From positions 930,001 to 994,000 of the forward strand of contig CM066293.1 in assembly GCA_033816765.1 (NCBI GenBank): a DNA stretch of 64,000 nt. Direction: 5' to 3'. The stretch is from Nothopassalora personata. Its lineage: Eukaryota; Ascomycota; Dothideomycetes; Mycosphaerellales; Mycosphaerellaceae. The position numbers and the translations under genes are program-made. Below are positions 33,571 through 44,090 of this stretch, one piece after another (positions within the stretch are counted from its first letter, which is position 1; each line of letters opens with the position of its first letter). Below the pieces are notes generated by a model. It saw only the letters and a list, made by a program, of their open reading frames with translations. It was not told the origin of the DNA and ran no database searches.

Positions 33571-34056
33571 GTCCGCCGATATGCAAGCCATCAATAACAA
33601 GTCGATGGCCAGCAAGTTTTTGTTGGACGAGTTCTCAGAAGACAGCGCGCATCGCTCGAACAAGGCTCGCATTTGCTGACTAGCTGACTCAATACAGTCC
33701 CGGGGCCACCGTGTCGATCCAGGCTGCAGCCGCTATACACTCCAGCGACGCCAATAGCTATTGCAGTCGAAATGAGTCCAACTTCTCTCATCACGATGAC
33801 TGCTCTGTCCTACCGTCCGATGTGTGAGATCTCGACGGTGCAGCTCGTGACGCAGGACTTGATGCACCCCACAGTGCATGTGAAATCCGCGATCCTTAGC
33901 TGCAGGTGTGAAGCTTACCTCCAGAAGCCAGCCTGAAATTTCACGTTGTTCTGAAGCAGGCATCGTGACGGTCCAAATGACAGCTCGACCTGCTCCCAAG
34001 GCACCGGCTTCTCTTACTCCAGGAACCATGTGACAGATTCAAACATCGCTTGAACG
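33571..34056. other. intergenic or decayed sequence
   Basis: No gene is supported. A minus-strand ORF of about 98 codons starting at 34029 has no recognisable feature. Confidence 0.3.
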
Positions 34057-34480
34057 TCACCTCCCGGCCCAGCTCGGAAGTAGCACTGTGAAAGCTTCAT
34101 ACAATGTTCTACGACCGTTCAGACTGACGCCACTGGAGTATTTGACAGTCCAATGGCCGGAGCTGGCTAAGGGTCTGACAGGTTCAAGGTCGATCATGTC
34201 GAAGTTGAATTCGTTCTTCGTCAAGTATATAGATATTGCTTCTTGGCGAATGTGTCCACAGGTTCTGAGGAGACCAGGCAGTTTTTGGTCTGATGGTGTG
34301 ACGTTGATGAAGAAGGGGTAGTAGGAGCGTTCTTCTAGGACTTCGAGATAGATCTTGTTGCGCAGCTCCGCCGTCAAAGAAAGTAGGCGAGACAGAGGCT
34401 GAGTTGCAACGGGCGATAAGATTCTGTCTCGCCGTCGCTTCTGACCATGCTGAGATCTGTTGAGGAAAGAGACGACGCTG
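34057..34480 (-). pseudogene. F-box-like fungal protein, probably incomplete
   Basis: The frame reads SRLLSLTAELRNKIYLEVLEE, PGLLRTCGHIRQEAISIYLTKNEF and a short tail ending in a stop at 34057. This is the common ascomycete layout of an F-box-like N-terminal helix (LPAELRNKIY), then LLRTCRQIRxEA. Upstream in this frame there is no ATG before a stop. The neighbouring ATG-started frame (MLYKDAGVQTDD from about 34574) is in another register. So either a frameshift or an intron I cannot place disrupts the 5' end. The role, if any, would be substrate recognition for ubiquitination (inference). Confidence 0.5.
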
Positions 34481-35250
34481 GCACCACCAAATTTGGACCT
34501 CCGTCACTCGGGCAAGTCTGTCCGGGCTGCTCGCCAGGCTGCACATCGTCGGTCTGTACTCCTGCATCTTTGTATAACATCTTAGCGCCTCTGCGAGTGA
34601 CTTTCAGAGCGCATAGAATCCATGTGAGACACTCGAGGATAAATTGATAGCCTAACCATCGTGCCTGACGCTCCAAATTCTGCGATTTAGCGCCTCCCGT
34701 TGGGAGCTAGATTCATCGCCGCTGTAAGCAGATTTCATGCTAAACTGCCAGGTGTCGGCAGCCGGTGCACTGCACACTTGCAGCTACCAATCCACGACAT
34801 GAACTTTCACATCGGTTTCGAGCTTTCCAACCAGACATCCCGAGAACCCTCGCCAAAAGGGGTAGCCGTCTGTACACGGACACGGTCACCTCTTCATAGC
34901 CACGATAGACGCACTGCAGCGCAGAGATTGTGCGTATCGAAGGGAAGCGTTGACGCGCGCCTCGTTTCACCTACACTTATTGTGTCGCAGGTGCTTGAAG
35001 CACTCGATACAGCTTAGAATCACTATCGCTGTTTGGAGCGCGGTGGCCACCTCTTTTGCCATTAGCCCTCGTTCGTGATGAGACGGTAAGCTCCGTCCGC
35101 GTTTTGTTCACGCTGATAAGATCTCGTGCCATGGTGCATACCACATTACACGAGCAAACAGTGCTGACTCCGCTCACGTTGGTGCATGTTACCAATTCTT
35201 TAGCATCCTTACACTCAGGTACTTTGCCGGTGTACAAGTCCAACCACAAG
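34481..35250. other. intergenic
   Basis: Short ORFs only. It may contain the 5' end of the F-box-like gene (minus) and the promoter of the hypothetical gene that starts at 35251. Confidence 0.3.
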
Positions 35251-35958
35251 ATGGCAAGAATGTCGAACTCAATACGGACTCACTCCTCTGTAGCCAGCTT
35301 CCACACGGCGAAGAGTCACCAAAGCGCTCCAAAGCGTGACTCTACGGCTTCGACAAACTTGTGTTTAGCTCGTGGGAGATCGCGGCACAACTCTGACCCG
35401 TACCGATATACCCCAGTCGCCAGAGACTTCGCGCTGCAGCCTCTGACGATACCTGGGAGAGTGTCCAGTTTATCGCGGCAGTCCCCGTTAGCGACTTCAT
35501 CTCCAGAAGAGCCTGAAGATGCGCATGACTCCTCAGTCGAGCTTCAGCCACTGATAGCGTGTTTCGACAAAGTCCAGAACCAGAGAGATCGCGTGACAGC
35601 ATATCTGAGACAGAAATCGTATCCCAAGAGTCAAGCGCGGACTGCGGCAACTGAAGCGGCAAGACATGATCTGGCAGGAGGGCTTCAAAAACTGCTGGAG
35701 CTCGAGCGCCCGATCGGACATCTGCGCCTCGAGCTCATCGATCCAAGGCGAGCATACCACGAAGAGACCGTAAGGCTACTGATTCAGCTGGGCTTTACAG
35801 GTCTGGTGTCGAGAGGTCCAGGAAGTGTCCCCGAGATGTGGAAGGCAGGAAAATGTCCATTCTTTCCAGATTCTATGAGGTTCAACGCTGCGCGCATCGG
35901 GTCTGAAGATGGAAAGAACGAGTCTGGGAACGCCGTCAAGGGCAAGTCGAAGGAATAA
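35251..35958 (+). CDS. hypothetical protein (235 aa)
   Basis: The frame is open from 35056, but the first sensible ATG is MARMSNSIRTHSS at 35251; an ATG at 35131 is an alternative. The N-terminal half is Ser/Thr-rich and low in structure. From about residue 105 there is a helical, charged region (ELQPLIACFDKVQNQRDRV, then ARHDLAGGLQKLLELERPIG, then EETVRLLIQLGFTG). The C-terminus is lysine-rich (GNAVKGKSKE). I do not recognise a domain. Its length and internal order make it plausible as a gene, without support from a known family. Confidence 0.5.
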   Translation: MARMSNSIRTHSSVASFHTAKSHQSAPKRDSTASTNLCLARGRSRHNSDPYRYTPVARDFALQPLTIPGRVSSLSRQSPLATSSPEEPEDAHDSSVELQPLIACFDKVQNQRDRVTAYLRQKSYPKSQARTAATEAARHDLAGGLQKLLELERPIGHLRLELIDPRRAYHEETVRLLIQLGFTGLVSRGPGSVPEMWKAGKCPFFPDSMRFNAARIGSEDGKNESGNAVKGKSKE

Positions 35959-36490
35959 TGAGTTAGCCACCAGAATCTGTCAATTTCGTGTTATGCGAAG
36001 TCGTGGACGAGGCAACCGTGTTCAAAGAGGTCTTCCATCCTGTCGAATTTGCCGAGCCTCTTCCCTCCTCGCGAGCTTTCGGGTAGATAGCCTGATCACT
36101 GGACTGCCCTCTCATCGAGGTGACCTGGACACAGATCCACCTCTTTCCTTCCAGCCTCCACTGAAACTCATTGAAGCCGGTGACCATGGTCTCTGGGGTC
36201 ATATGGATTTTGAGATGCATCCAGACGCTAGTCCCGAGAAGGTTTTGCATCCACGTTTGATGTGAAGTCCATGGCTATGATGCGATAGTCAGGGAACTCA
36301 TTGATCCTTGCTTTGAAGGCGGCGACCATTGCTGCTCCATGGATGGACGGTCGGTGGGCATTGGCGATCACGACATGATGGTCTGGTCCAAATGCCCTTT
36401 AAGCTCAGCGCCAAGGGCAGTCTGGTACTCCCAGTCTCTGAGGTTGACCACCTGGAGATCAGTGGCGATGCAGGATGACACCACCACGTA
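35959..36490 (-). pseudogene. possible unidentified gene relic
   Basis: On the minus strand short protein-like blocks occur in different frames. VVVSSCIATDLQVVNLRDWEYQTALGAELKGHLD lies near 36480-36370 (given as VVNLRDWEYQTALG for its clearest part). VVIANAHRPSIHGAAMVAAF and RIIAMDFTSNV lie near 36380-36260. Stops and shifts separate them. I could not name the family. It lies directly upstream of the UBR7-like gene, so part of it may now serve as promoter. Confidence 0.3.
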
Positions 36491-36668
36491 ACTTATGCAA
36501 CTGTACATGTATTTGACATACTACGCTGCGCCTGAGGCACTATCGGCGATTGCGGATCTTCCGAGCCGACTCGTCTTAGCCGAACCTCAATCGCGAAACA
36601 CCATGTGGAGAAGGCGCGACGCGACGCGACATGGTTGCTGCATGCACTCGGGCACTCTCCAGCACCCG

Positions 36669-36702
<34 letters not shown>
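36669..36702. repeat. (CAT)n microsatellite
   Basis: About eleven CAT triplets, 30 bp upstream of the chosen start of the UBR7-like gene. If an upstream in-frame ATG were used it would be read as polyhistidine. Confidence 0.9.
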
Positions 36703-36703
<1 letters not shown>

Positions 36704-36731
36704 CCATCTTCTATCCAGCATCACCGACAGT

Positions 36732-38306
36732 ATGGCCACCGACGGAGAGACTGCTCGGCTGAAGCGGACCAACAGTATCTCCCCGTCCGAGACATCGCAG
36801 ACAGCACAGGACTACATCACATCCCAGCTCTCCCTCGAGGCAGACGCCCGCGAAGCCCTCCCCTACCAGTTCGACACCTGCACAAAACCTCTGGGACCTC
36901 TGCGACAATCAGTGTATGCCTGCCTGACATGCACGCCACCCCCAGCGTCGCCCCATCAGCAGTTTACTCCAGCCGGAGTGTGCTATAGCTGTAGCATCAG
37001 CTGTCATACTGATCACAATCTGGTGGAGCTGTTCGCGAAACGAGACTTTGAATGCGACTGCGGAACGACCAAGTTCGCCAACTCTGGTACACCGTGTAGC
37101 CTGCGCACGAATGCGGCGACTGGCGCAAAGGGCGGCGTGACGGGCGAGGCGGCAAGGGCGGAAAACAAGTACAACCAGAACTTCGAGGGCAAGTTCTGCG
37201 GGTGTGGGGAGGAGTATGATCCTGAGAAGGAGAAGGGGACCATGTTCCAGTGTATCGGACTTGGACATGTGGAAGATGGTGGATGTGGTGAGGACTGGTG
37301 GCACCCGGAGTGCTTGATGGGTTTGCCAAGGCGGAAGGTTGAGGAGAGACCAGAGGTGAAAGCAGAGACCAATGGGGCGCTGGAGACGGTCAAGGAGGAG
37401 GCAGAAGATGGCGCAGCGCCAGCGGCGAACGGAGAAGACACGAGCGGGGTCGAGGGACATCTGACGAACAGCGCCGCACATCACCAGGAAGAGGACGTGC
37501 CGCCTGGCTTCCCAGCAGAGGACGACTTCGACCATCTGATATGCTACAAGTGCGCAAACGCCTTTCCCTGGATCAAACAGTATGCCGGCACGGCTGGGTT
37601 CTTACCCGCAATGGCCGCTGATGGCACTACGGGAGTCGTCAAGCCACAGGCTGAGGCACCGACAGCGATTCCGGCAGCCTCAGAAGACAGCAAGAAACGA
37701 AAGGCAGAAGATGAGGCAGAAGAAACGAGCAGTAAGAAAGCAAAATCTGCTCCCGAATCTACTCTATCCTCGACACCAGCAGAATACGCCCGAAGAACAC
37801 TAGAGACGCCAGTCCTGCCATCCTCGAAGTTCAAACACGAGACCCTGCCGCCAATGCGCGAAGGCTCAGTGCCCCTATTCGTGAGGGAGGACTTCCGCGA
37901 GTACCTATGTCGCTGCCCTGACTGTTTTCCACGCCTAGCAAAACATCCACAACTCCTGGAAGAAGAAGAGACATATGAGCCACCGGTATCAGAAACGGAC
38001 CAGAACGAAGGTACAGGTGCTCGAAGTGTCGGCTCAGGCTCGTTATACGAGCGTGGCGAAGCAGCTCTTTCGCAGGTGGATCGGGTCCGAGCTATCGAGG
38101 GCATCACAGCCTACAACAACATCAAGGACAAAGTCAAAGCGTTTCTCGCGCCATTCGCAGAGAGCGGGCAGGCTGTCAGCGCTGAAGACGTGAAAGCATA
38201 TTTCGCCAAGCTTCGCGGTGACGATCTGGCAATGAAAGAGGCCGCTGCGGGTGCGGATGGTGCGGCTGTGCAGGGCGATGGGAGGAAGGAGCAGGACGGG
38301 TATTGA
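36732..38306 (+). CDS. UBR7-like protein: UBR box plus PHD finger (524 aa)
   Basis: It is a putative E3 ubiquitin ligase or adaptor of the UBR7 (yeast-type Mlo2) family, acting in the nucleus or cytosol. The UBR-type zinc finger spans about C50-C122 (TCTKPLGPLRQ, CYSCSISCHTDHNLVELF, FECDCGTTKF). The PHD-like finger spans about C156-C194 (FCGCGEEYDPEKEKGTMFQC...EDWWHPECLMG). A further Cys cluster near the C-terminus is YLCRCPDC. Between these are acidic, low-complexity linkers and a basic KKRKAEDE nuclear-localisation-like patch. The frame is open further upstream, but the start at MATDGETARL avoids a polyhistidine run and puts the first domain at the usual distance. One exon. Confidence 0.9.
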   Translation: MATDGETARLKRTNSISPSETSQTAQDYITSQLSLEADAREALPYQFDTCTKPLGPLRQSVYACLTCTPPPASPHQQFTPAGVCYSCSISCHTDHNLVELFAKRDFECDCGTTKFANSGTPCSLRTNAATGAKGGVTGEAARAENKYNQNFEGKFCGCGEEYDPEKEKGTMFQCIGLGHVEDGGCGEDWWHPECLMGLPRRKVEERPEVKAETNGALETVKEEAEDGAAPAANGEDTSGVEGHLTNSAAHHQEEDVPPGFPAEDDFDHLICYKCANAFPWIKQYAGTAGFLPAMAADGTTGVVKPQAEAPTAIPAASEDSKKRKAEDEAEETSSKKAKSAPESTLSSTPAEYARRTLETPVLPSSKFKHETLPPMREGSVPLFVREDFREYLCRCPDCFPRLAKHPQLLEEEETYEPPVSETDQNEGTGARSVGSGSLYERGEAALSQVDRVRAIEGITAYNNIKDKVKAFLAPFAESGQAVSAEDVKAYFAKLRGDDLAMKEAAAGADGAAVQGDGRKEQDGY

Positions 38307-39139
38307 TCATGAGGGCATGATTGTACTGATAGAAGTGGGATCCACAGGCCTGTCCTTCGAGTGAAGCGTCGAAAAGATAGCCACTAGTGTATTATACTGG
38401 CTGAAAAGCAGGATAACAGACCGCGGGGGCGTCGCTGCGCCTCGTCCGTTATTATCTCGAAAGGCGATCTGTACGTGTCTGGTGCCTATGTGTCCCGTGC
38501 TCGGTGTTGACCAGAAGTGACTAAATCGACTGTTTTCAAGACGAGGTGGTCGAATGAAGGTTGCACATCAACCGAAGTGAGTGCTGAATTCATGGTGCTC
38601 TACATACCATACCATGCTCTTTACCAGTGAGCGACATATTGTGTATTTCCTCAAGGAGCTGCGCAGAATCGGACTGAAACAATCAATATGTAAGCCTTGT
38701 GATGTACTAATATAATGTCACATTCTTACATATACGATATAGGTGCATACAAACAACGACTATCGTCGTCACTGTCGACGAAAAAGGTCGCCAGCGGACG
38801 CAGAAAGTAGATGCGACTCGAGATTGCGGGTTGTCCAACTGCCCTCAACCATCCAACTACCAACCTCCAAGAAGATAAAGCATATCACCATGACGATAAC
38901 GACTACGCACGAAGAAGCGACTAAATTTGCTTCCAAGTAGTGGCGCAAAGGAATCTTCGGTACTTGCGGATGCTACACGGGTGCCACACGGGTGCCATCT
39001 CTTTGCGTCTTAACTTGCTTCCCTTGTCGTCCGGGCTTGAGCGTGTTCTAGGGCTATAGGCGAAGTTCTACGAGCTTGACGAGGCTGCAAGTACCTGGGC
39101 ATAATTACATGCTTTATCAAAATGCGACCAGCGGCGACA
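38307..39139. other. intergenic
   Basis: No gene is seen. It includes the 3' flank of the UBR7-like gene. A small direct repeat GGTGCCACACGGGTGCCATC lies near 38977-39000. Confidence 0.35.
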
Positions 39140-40300
39140 GGTGTCTCACTTCGCTTTCCTGACCAGCACAGGTGCATTATTGTCGTACTTTCTCTTGAGA
39201 ATGGTAACATCGTCCTGTACCAATCCAATCAGCTTCGTGCCATCAAGCTTAGACACCAGTCTAAATGCCATCTGCAGTCCTCCAACCACAAATGTGATAG
39301 ATATGCCACTCGCCGTGTCCAGTGGTAAGTGATCTCCCAGGTGCCAACGCATCTCTCTGGGCCTGACCCCCTTTCGCAGCAGTCCAGTGTCCCAGAAAGA
39401 CCCAACGTACATCTCCAAAGTAGCAGCCCTCTGGCCCAAGATATGGAATAATCTTATTGAGCTTGCCAATCCTGGTAAGGACTTGTATAGAGGCTACGCG
39501 TTAGTGTACATCACTGCAACGACCAGTGTCTTTATCGTGTCAAATCCGACAATAGAGTTAGTCATAATACAGAGACTTGCAGCTCCCACACCATTGGTGC
39601 CGTTCACTACTGGGGCAGCACCTCCGATCACGTAAGGAACTTGATCCTGGGCGAGTTGGTCGGCGGTCCTCCAGCCAAGAACTCTTCATATGTCGGCAGA
39701 GCCGCATCGTCGGCATTTCCTATGAAGCCATGCTGACAAAGACCGGAACGATGGCTCACAAGAAGGCCAATGGTGACATATTGCATCAAATGTTTCTTTT
39801 TTTGTCCACAATGTGCTCAAGGAATGACCTTGGGACGTGGTCGGTCAGTTTCGTATCATATGTCAGGCAGTGTTGGTCAATGAGCTTCGCCACGGCGAGC
39901 GCAGTGATTACTTTCGAAATGCTGCTCGCTTGGCAGATTGTGTCCTTGTTGTATGTTCGTGGGTCATGGCTAATAACGTGTAACTGAATTGGTCGGCGGG
40001 ATCGTCAAGCATTGCCATCGAGGCAGAAGGAACACCGGCATCAACTATTTTCTCTGCAGAGACCATCCAGGTCTCGATATCTTTGAGCACTCCCATGGCA
40101 CGCTTAGTGATGTGCGAGAAGTGGGAAAGTGGAAACGTGTCGAAACATTTCGAGGGCGATGTACTTACAGGTAGTGTTCGTAGGCCTCAAGGTAGGACGA
40201 CCCTTCATCATGAGCCATGGAGAGTCAGCCTCGCGTATGCATGTCGCGTGGTGATGGTACAGATAGAGGTGCAGCAGGGAGGATGAGATATCCACCGATA
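39140..40300 (-). pseudogene. serine beta-lactamase-like (class C / PBP-type) protein, pseudogene
   Basis: These fungal proteins are serine hydrolases of the beta-lactamase fold and their substrates are usually unknown. The catalytic S-x-x-K region is visible as CQASSISKVITALAVAKLIDQ near 39920. It is preceded by DIETWMVSAEKIVDAGVPSASMAM (near 40070) in a different frame. ADDAALPTYEEFLAGGPPT lies near 39690, and the C-terminal strand VVNGTNGVGAASL...TLVVAVMYTNA near 39600-39500. An in-frame TAG follows TNA (near 39497) and at least one frameshift lies near 39970. The tail LYKSLPGLASSIRLF still follows. I therefore call it inactive. Confidence 0.65.
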
Positions 40301-40450
40301 CCCATGCTGTCATTAGTAAGCAGCTCGAAAGACGGCAACATTATTTCTCCTTCAAGTCTACCTATCGCCATGGCAGGACCAAAATCAACGCACTTGAGAT
40401 GCTGATACTTCACATTCCACCTCCTTGTCTGCATCGATTGGCATGGCACT

Positions 40451-41263
40451 TCATTTGGTGTACCCAACAACTCGTGGCAAGAACTCCAACCAACAATGAC
40501 CACTTGGGAAATCCCTCTTGCTCAACTCCTCTACCTTCCTGAGCAACGTCTCCATCCCCCGTTCTGTCCTCGCCACAACCGGTATGATCTGGACCGCATC
40601 GCAGCACAACTTCAACGCCACCGCATCCAGCCCTTCCTCCTGCTTCAGCCGAGACTGGTCAGCCTTTCGAAACTTTTTTGGGTCCTGGAACTGCAACATG
40701 ATCCTCTCAGCTGCTTCCACTGGCAGTCCAAGCTCTTTGCAAGGTTTGTAAAGCCGCTCCTTCAGGTATCTTTGCTGCGGCGAGTTTCTTTTCGGACGCT
40801 CTCGCTCCCGCTGATCGCGAAGCGCCGTTGCCATTGTCCAGGCGTGCATCCAAGCACGCATGCACTGCATCCAAGGTAAGACTGAAAGGGTATTTATACC
40901 GTCATAGGTCTTTGCCAGGATCCAGAGTAAGATGTCGGCAAGCTGTTCGGCGCGCTGTGAGAGGTTCGTTGGTCGTAGATGGGGGCGCCGTGCTGCTACG
41001 ATGGAGGATAATCTGGCTCTGAGGTCTCCTGGATGGTCTGTAGCGCGGTTCGAGCGGGCTGGCGCGCCTGCCTCAAGGTTCTCATGTAATGTGTGATCCT
41101 CAGAAGTAGTTTGAGTGTCTACATCGGCACAGAACTTGTGTCCGGTTACGTAGCTTGAATAGACTGTCATGTTGTGGGGATATAATGTACTGCAGGGACA
41201 CTGATACCGCTGCGGGCTCGATGGTCGTGACACTGCCTCGTTATAGCTTGGTAGAGTCGACAT
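40451..41263 (-). CDS. hypothetical protein (270 aa)
   Basis: The frame is open from 41356. I chose MSTLPSYNEAVSRPSS at 41263 because short fungal proteins often start with such an LPSYxEA segment, a possible PPxY-like adaptor motif; this is inference. The middle has a helical region (LSQRAEQLADILLWILAKTYDG, then MQCMRAWMHAWTMATALRDQRERERPKR). The C-terminal half is a charged helix set (LKERLYKPCKELGLPVEAAERI, then RTERGMETLLRKVEEL). No known domain is recognised. It overlaps no other supported gene. Confidence 0.55.
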   Translation of the reverse strand: MSTLPSYNEAVSRPSSPQRYQCPCSTLYPHNMTVYSSYVTGHKFCADVDTQTTSEDHTLHENLEAGAPARSNRATDHPGDLRARLSSIVAARRPHLRPTNLSQRAEQLADILLWILAKTYDGINTLSVLPWMQCMRAWMHAWTMATALRDQRERERPKRNSPQQRYLKERLYKPCKELGLPVEAAERIMLQFQDPKKFRKADQSRLKQEEGLDAVALKLCCDAVQIIPVVARTERGMETLLRKVEELSKRDFPSGHCWLEFLPRVVGYTK

Positions 41264-41542
41264 TATTGCAAGTTCACGATGTCGAAAACAGGTCGGGAAG
41301 TCGCTTCGGTGTAGGCTCAGAGGTTCTGGGAAATGATTCGACGGAGATGGTAGCACGAAAGATGTATCCTAATGAAGGTTGCAAGCTGTTCTCAGTGGTC
41401 CTCAGACGAGCTCCTCAGATCTGAAGTTTATCCTCTGTCAATCATGATTACCTATGCCTTCACAGGCTCGGGCTTGCATGTTTCACTCCGTCATCCGCTG
41501 ACGCCAGGTGGTTCCGCGAGCACCAGCCGCACTAGTGCTACA

Positions 41543-42908
41543 TTATGGCTCCCGTGGCGCTTCATACTCCCTCTCGCCCTCAGTGCTGAACAACACGACT
41601 GTGGTCTTCGCCCAGTCCCTCGACTTCCCTAGTTCTTTGACATACTTGCGAAGGGCCGCCAGTGTAGCTGCTCCACACGGTCCCGGCTTGACACCGTGGA
41701 CCTTGAGATCCAGCACACTCTGATGTGCCTCCAGATCACTCACTACAACTGCTGCACCAACGCCATCCCGCAGCACAGGCCACGCGATCTTCGATGTTGT
41801 ACCACAATTCATGCCAGCCATGATGGTATCGCCAGTCAAGATTGGCGTGATCTCGTTGCAGTGCAGTGATTCTTTGAAAGAAGCCGCAGTGTCGGGCTCG
41901 ACGGTGATGATGAATGCGCTTGGGTTCGCGGCTTTGTAGTGTGCGACGACAGAATGCGCCCACGAGCCTACACCAACCGAAGTGATGTACACGGCGTCTC
42001 CACTTTGGCCTCCTGATGCGGCATGGACCTGACGATCAGTCTCAGCGAGCATCGTGCTGTAGCCTTGTGTGACCCACTGGAGGGGATCGTGTTAGCTGAT
42101 CATGCTATGAATTTGCAGCGGACAGACTTACTCGTGGTACTTCTTCGTAACCATTCCAGCTGGTGTCCATGACAAGCAATGCTCCGGTCTCCTCAGCAAC
42201 ACTCCTCGCCTTCTCTATCGAGTCGTCGTATGAGCCGCCTGGCAGGCGAATGACTTGCGCTCCTTCGCTTTCGATCAGACGTTGCGTATATCCGCTCATG
42301 AAGCCAGGTACATAGATGGTCACAGGTAACTCCAGAATCTTGCCCATCCTTGCGCAAGCACGGCCCCAATTGCCCTCAGTACAGGTCACGACTTGGAGGT
42401 TCCTCGCCCTTCCAATGGCGTGTCGCACGTCTTCCAGAGATGAAGACAGTGGAGAATCAAGCTTCCGACAGACAGACCTGAAGATGGCCCAGCTAGCACC
42501 AAGAATCTTGAACGCCGGTAGTCCAAATCTAGTTGACTCATCTTTGAGGAAAAGGTGACCGATCCCAAGCTCTGCAGCGATTGTGGGTAGGGAGTGAAGC
42601 CTCGTCTCGGCGTAGTCGGGTAGTTTCTGGTGGAAGGCCTCGACTGCAGCGTCCACTACAGCAGAGTGAGGCCATGCAGATGTCATGTGCTGAGCATTGT
42701 TGAAGATGATGTCTCTTTGGAACTCGGTGCCTGTATTGAGATGGCGTACTGCGTACTGCTGTGTTGAAATGGTGGGATCGTCTGGAAACAAGGTCATTCT
42801 CTCAATTCTGGGCTGTCGTTGAGGGACAAATTGGTAATTGAAGACAGCGCTGTCAGGTCCAAGTCGCGTGGTATTTGTACGCGAGAAGAAAGCACCAGGT
42901 GATTGCAT
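41543..42908 (-). CDS. diaminopropionate ammonia-lyase-like PLP enzyme (436 aa, two exons)
   Basis: The exons are 42908-42132 and 42076-41543, with a 55-bp intron (GTAAGT...CTCCAG) joining GYEEVPR to WVTQGYSTML. It is a fold-type II PLP lyase. Diaminopropionate ammonia-lyase converts 2,3-diaminopropionate to pyruvate and two ammonia. The PLP lysine is K134 in GLPAFKILGASWA. The family blocks LFLKDESTRFGL, VTCTEGNWGRA, MDTSWNGYEEVPR and CGTTSKIAWPVLRDG are present. The phosphate-binding glycine-rich part is around VYITSVGVGSWAHS. The length is slightly above the bacterial enzyme. Threonine dehydratase is the closest alternative, but DTSWNGYEE favours the diaminopropionate group. Confidence 0.85.
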
Positions 42909-43169
42909 TTACAGGTTCGAAGGCTCGAAATGCCTCCAAAGGTTAGATTGAAGTGAAGCTGCCATGATGTATGTACGCGGGGACGTGATCCACTGCGGCC
43001 TCAGTGCGGCTTTGCGAACAAGCAATGACCAGGCAGCATTTGCATGTGCCTGTCGTTGTAAGTGAAAGGTAGAGTGTTGTTTTGCAAGAGGGCGCGCAAT
43101 CCAAGACGTCTGGTCAGGTCACCGCAGACCCTTGGGCTTACACAACCGGCAATTACGCATATTCGAAAA
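42909..43169. other. promoter side of the PLP lyase gene
   Basis: Short intergenic stretch upstream of the ammonia-lyase gene. At about 43170 it grades into TA-rich RIP-like DNA. Confidence 0.35.
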
Positions 43170-44090
43170 CCTGCACTCGCTCTTCTTTAATAACAGCATT
43201 CATAATAGCGACAACAATACTGCTACGACTCGTTGTTATCGCCTACTAGCGAGTCGCGGCGGTATTATCGCTCCCTCCTACTACGTAGGTAAATTAGGCT
43301 CCTTATAGCGGCGGACGGCGATAGCGACTGCGACAGCGGCGGGCGACAGCGATAGCGCCTACGACAGCGGCGGGCGACAGCGATAGCGACAACGACAGCG
43401 GCGGGCGATAGCGATAGCGCCGACGACAGCGGCGGGCGACAGCGATAGCGCCTACGACAGCGGCGGGCGACAGCGATAGCGCCTACGACAGCGGCGGGCG
43501 ACAGCGATAGCGACAACGACAGCGGCGGGCGATAGCGATAGCGCCGACGACAGCGGCGGGCGACAGCGATAGCGCCTACGACAGCGGCGGGCGACAGCGA
43601 TAGCGCCTACGACAGCGGCAGGCGACAGCGATAGCGACAACGACAGCGGCGGGCGACAGCGATAGCGACAACGACAGCGGCGGGCGATAGCGATAGCGCC
43701 TACGACAGCGGCGGGCGATAGCGACAGCGACTACGACAGCGGCGGGCGATAGCGATAGCGCCTACAACAGCGGCGGGCGACAACGATAGCGACTATGACA
43801 GCGGCGGGCGGTAGCGACTACGATAGTAGCGGGCGGTATAGCGACAGCGACTTATTATCCTTACGAGTCGCGAGCGGAGGGTCCGTTCGCTAATTCGAAT
43901 ACCGTAGATCTTAAAGAGGTTGTCTCGAATAGCTACCTATATTAATCTAGCGGTAGTCTATAGCTCGATTTCGATACGAAAGGGTACTAGATCGATCGCT
44001 AAACGTAGCATTATATATAGCGAGTATGCTTTTAGACAAATAGCGAGTATATAGACAAATAGCGAGTGTATACGAGTCTATAATAATGGG
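43170..44090. repeat. RIP-like repeat island containing a 31-bp minisatellite
   Basis: The flanks (43170-43309 and 43850-44090) show the TA-rich, CG-keeping composition seen in the transposon graveyard. Near 44035-44070 the words GACAAATAGCGAGT occur twice. The core (43310-43850) is the GC-rich tandem array described separately. There is no gene. Confidence 0.65.
43310..43850. repeat. 31-bp GC-rich minisatellite with higher-order repeats
   Basis: Tandem units are built on CGACAGCGGCGGGCGACAGCG plus ATAGCGCCTA or ATAGCGACAA. Unit starts at 43448, 43479, 43510 and 43541 give a period of exactly 31 bp, with about 17 units. Units alternate between variants (CCTAC, ACAAC, CCGAC; CAGCG or TAGCG). 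A block of four units recurs at a distance of 124 bp, so minus-strand translations starting at 43640 and 43516 begin identically. Since 31 is not a multiple of three, the array cannot be a simple protein repeat. Confidence 0.9.

Noticed and set aside
36495..36731. N-terminal extension of the UBR7-like protein with polyhistidine
   Set aside because: The polyhistidine comes from a CAT microsatellite. The first residues conserved in style begin after the ATG at 36732.
43265..43640. ORFs encoding Arg/Cys/Pro/Ala-rich repeats over the minisatellite
   Set aside because: They arise because a 31-bp repeat has no stop in one strand. Frames cycle with the array, and there is no start context or family.
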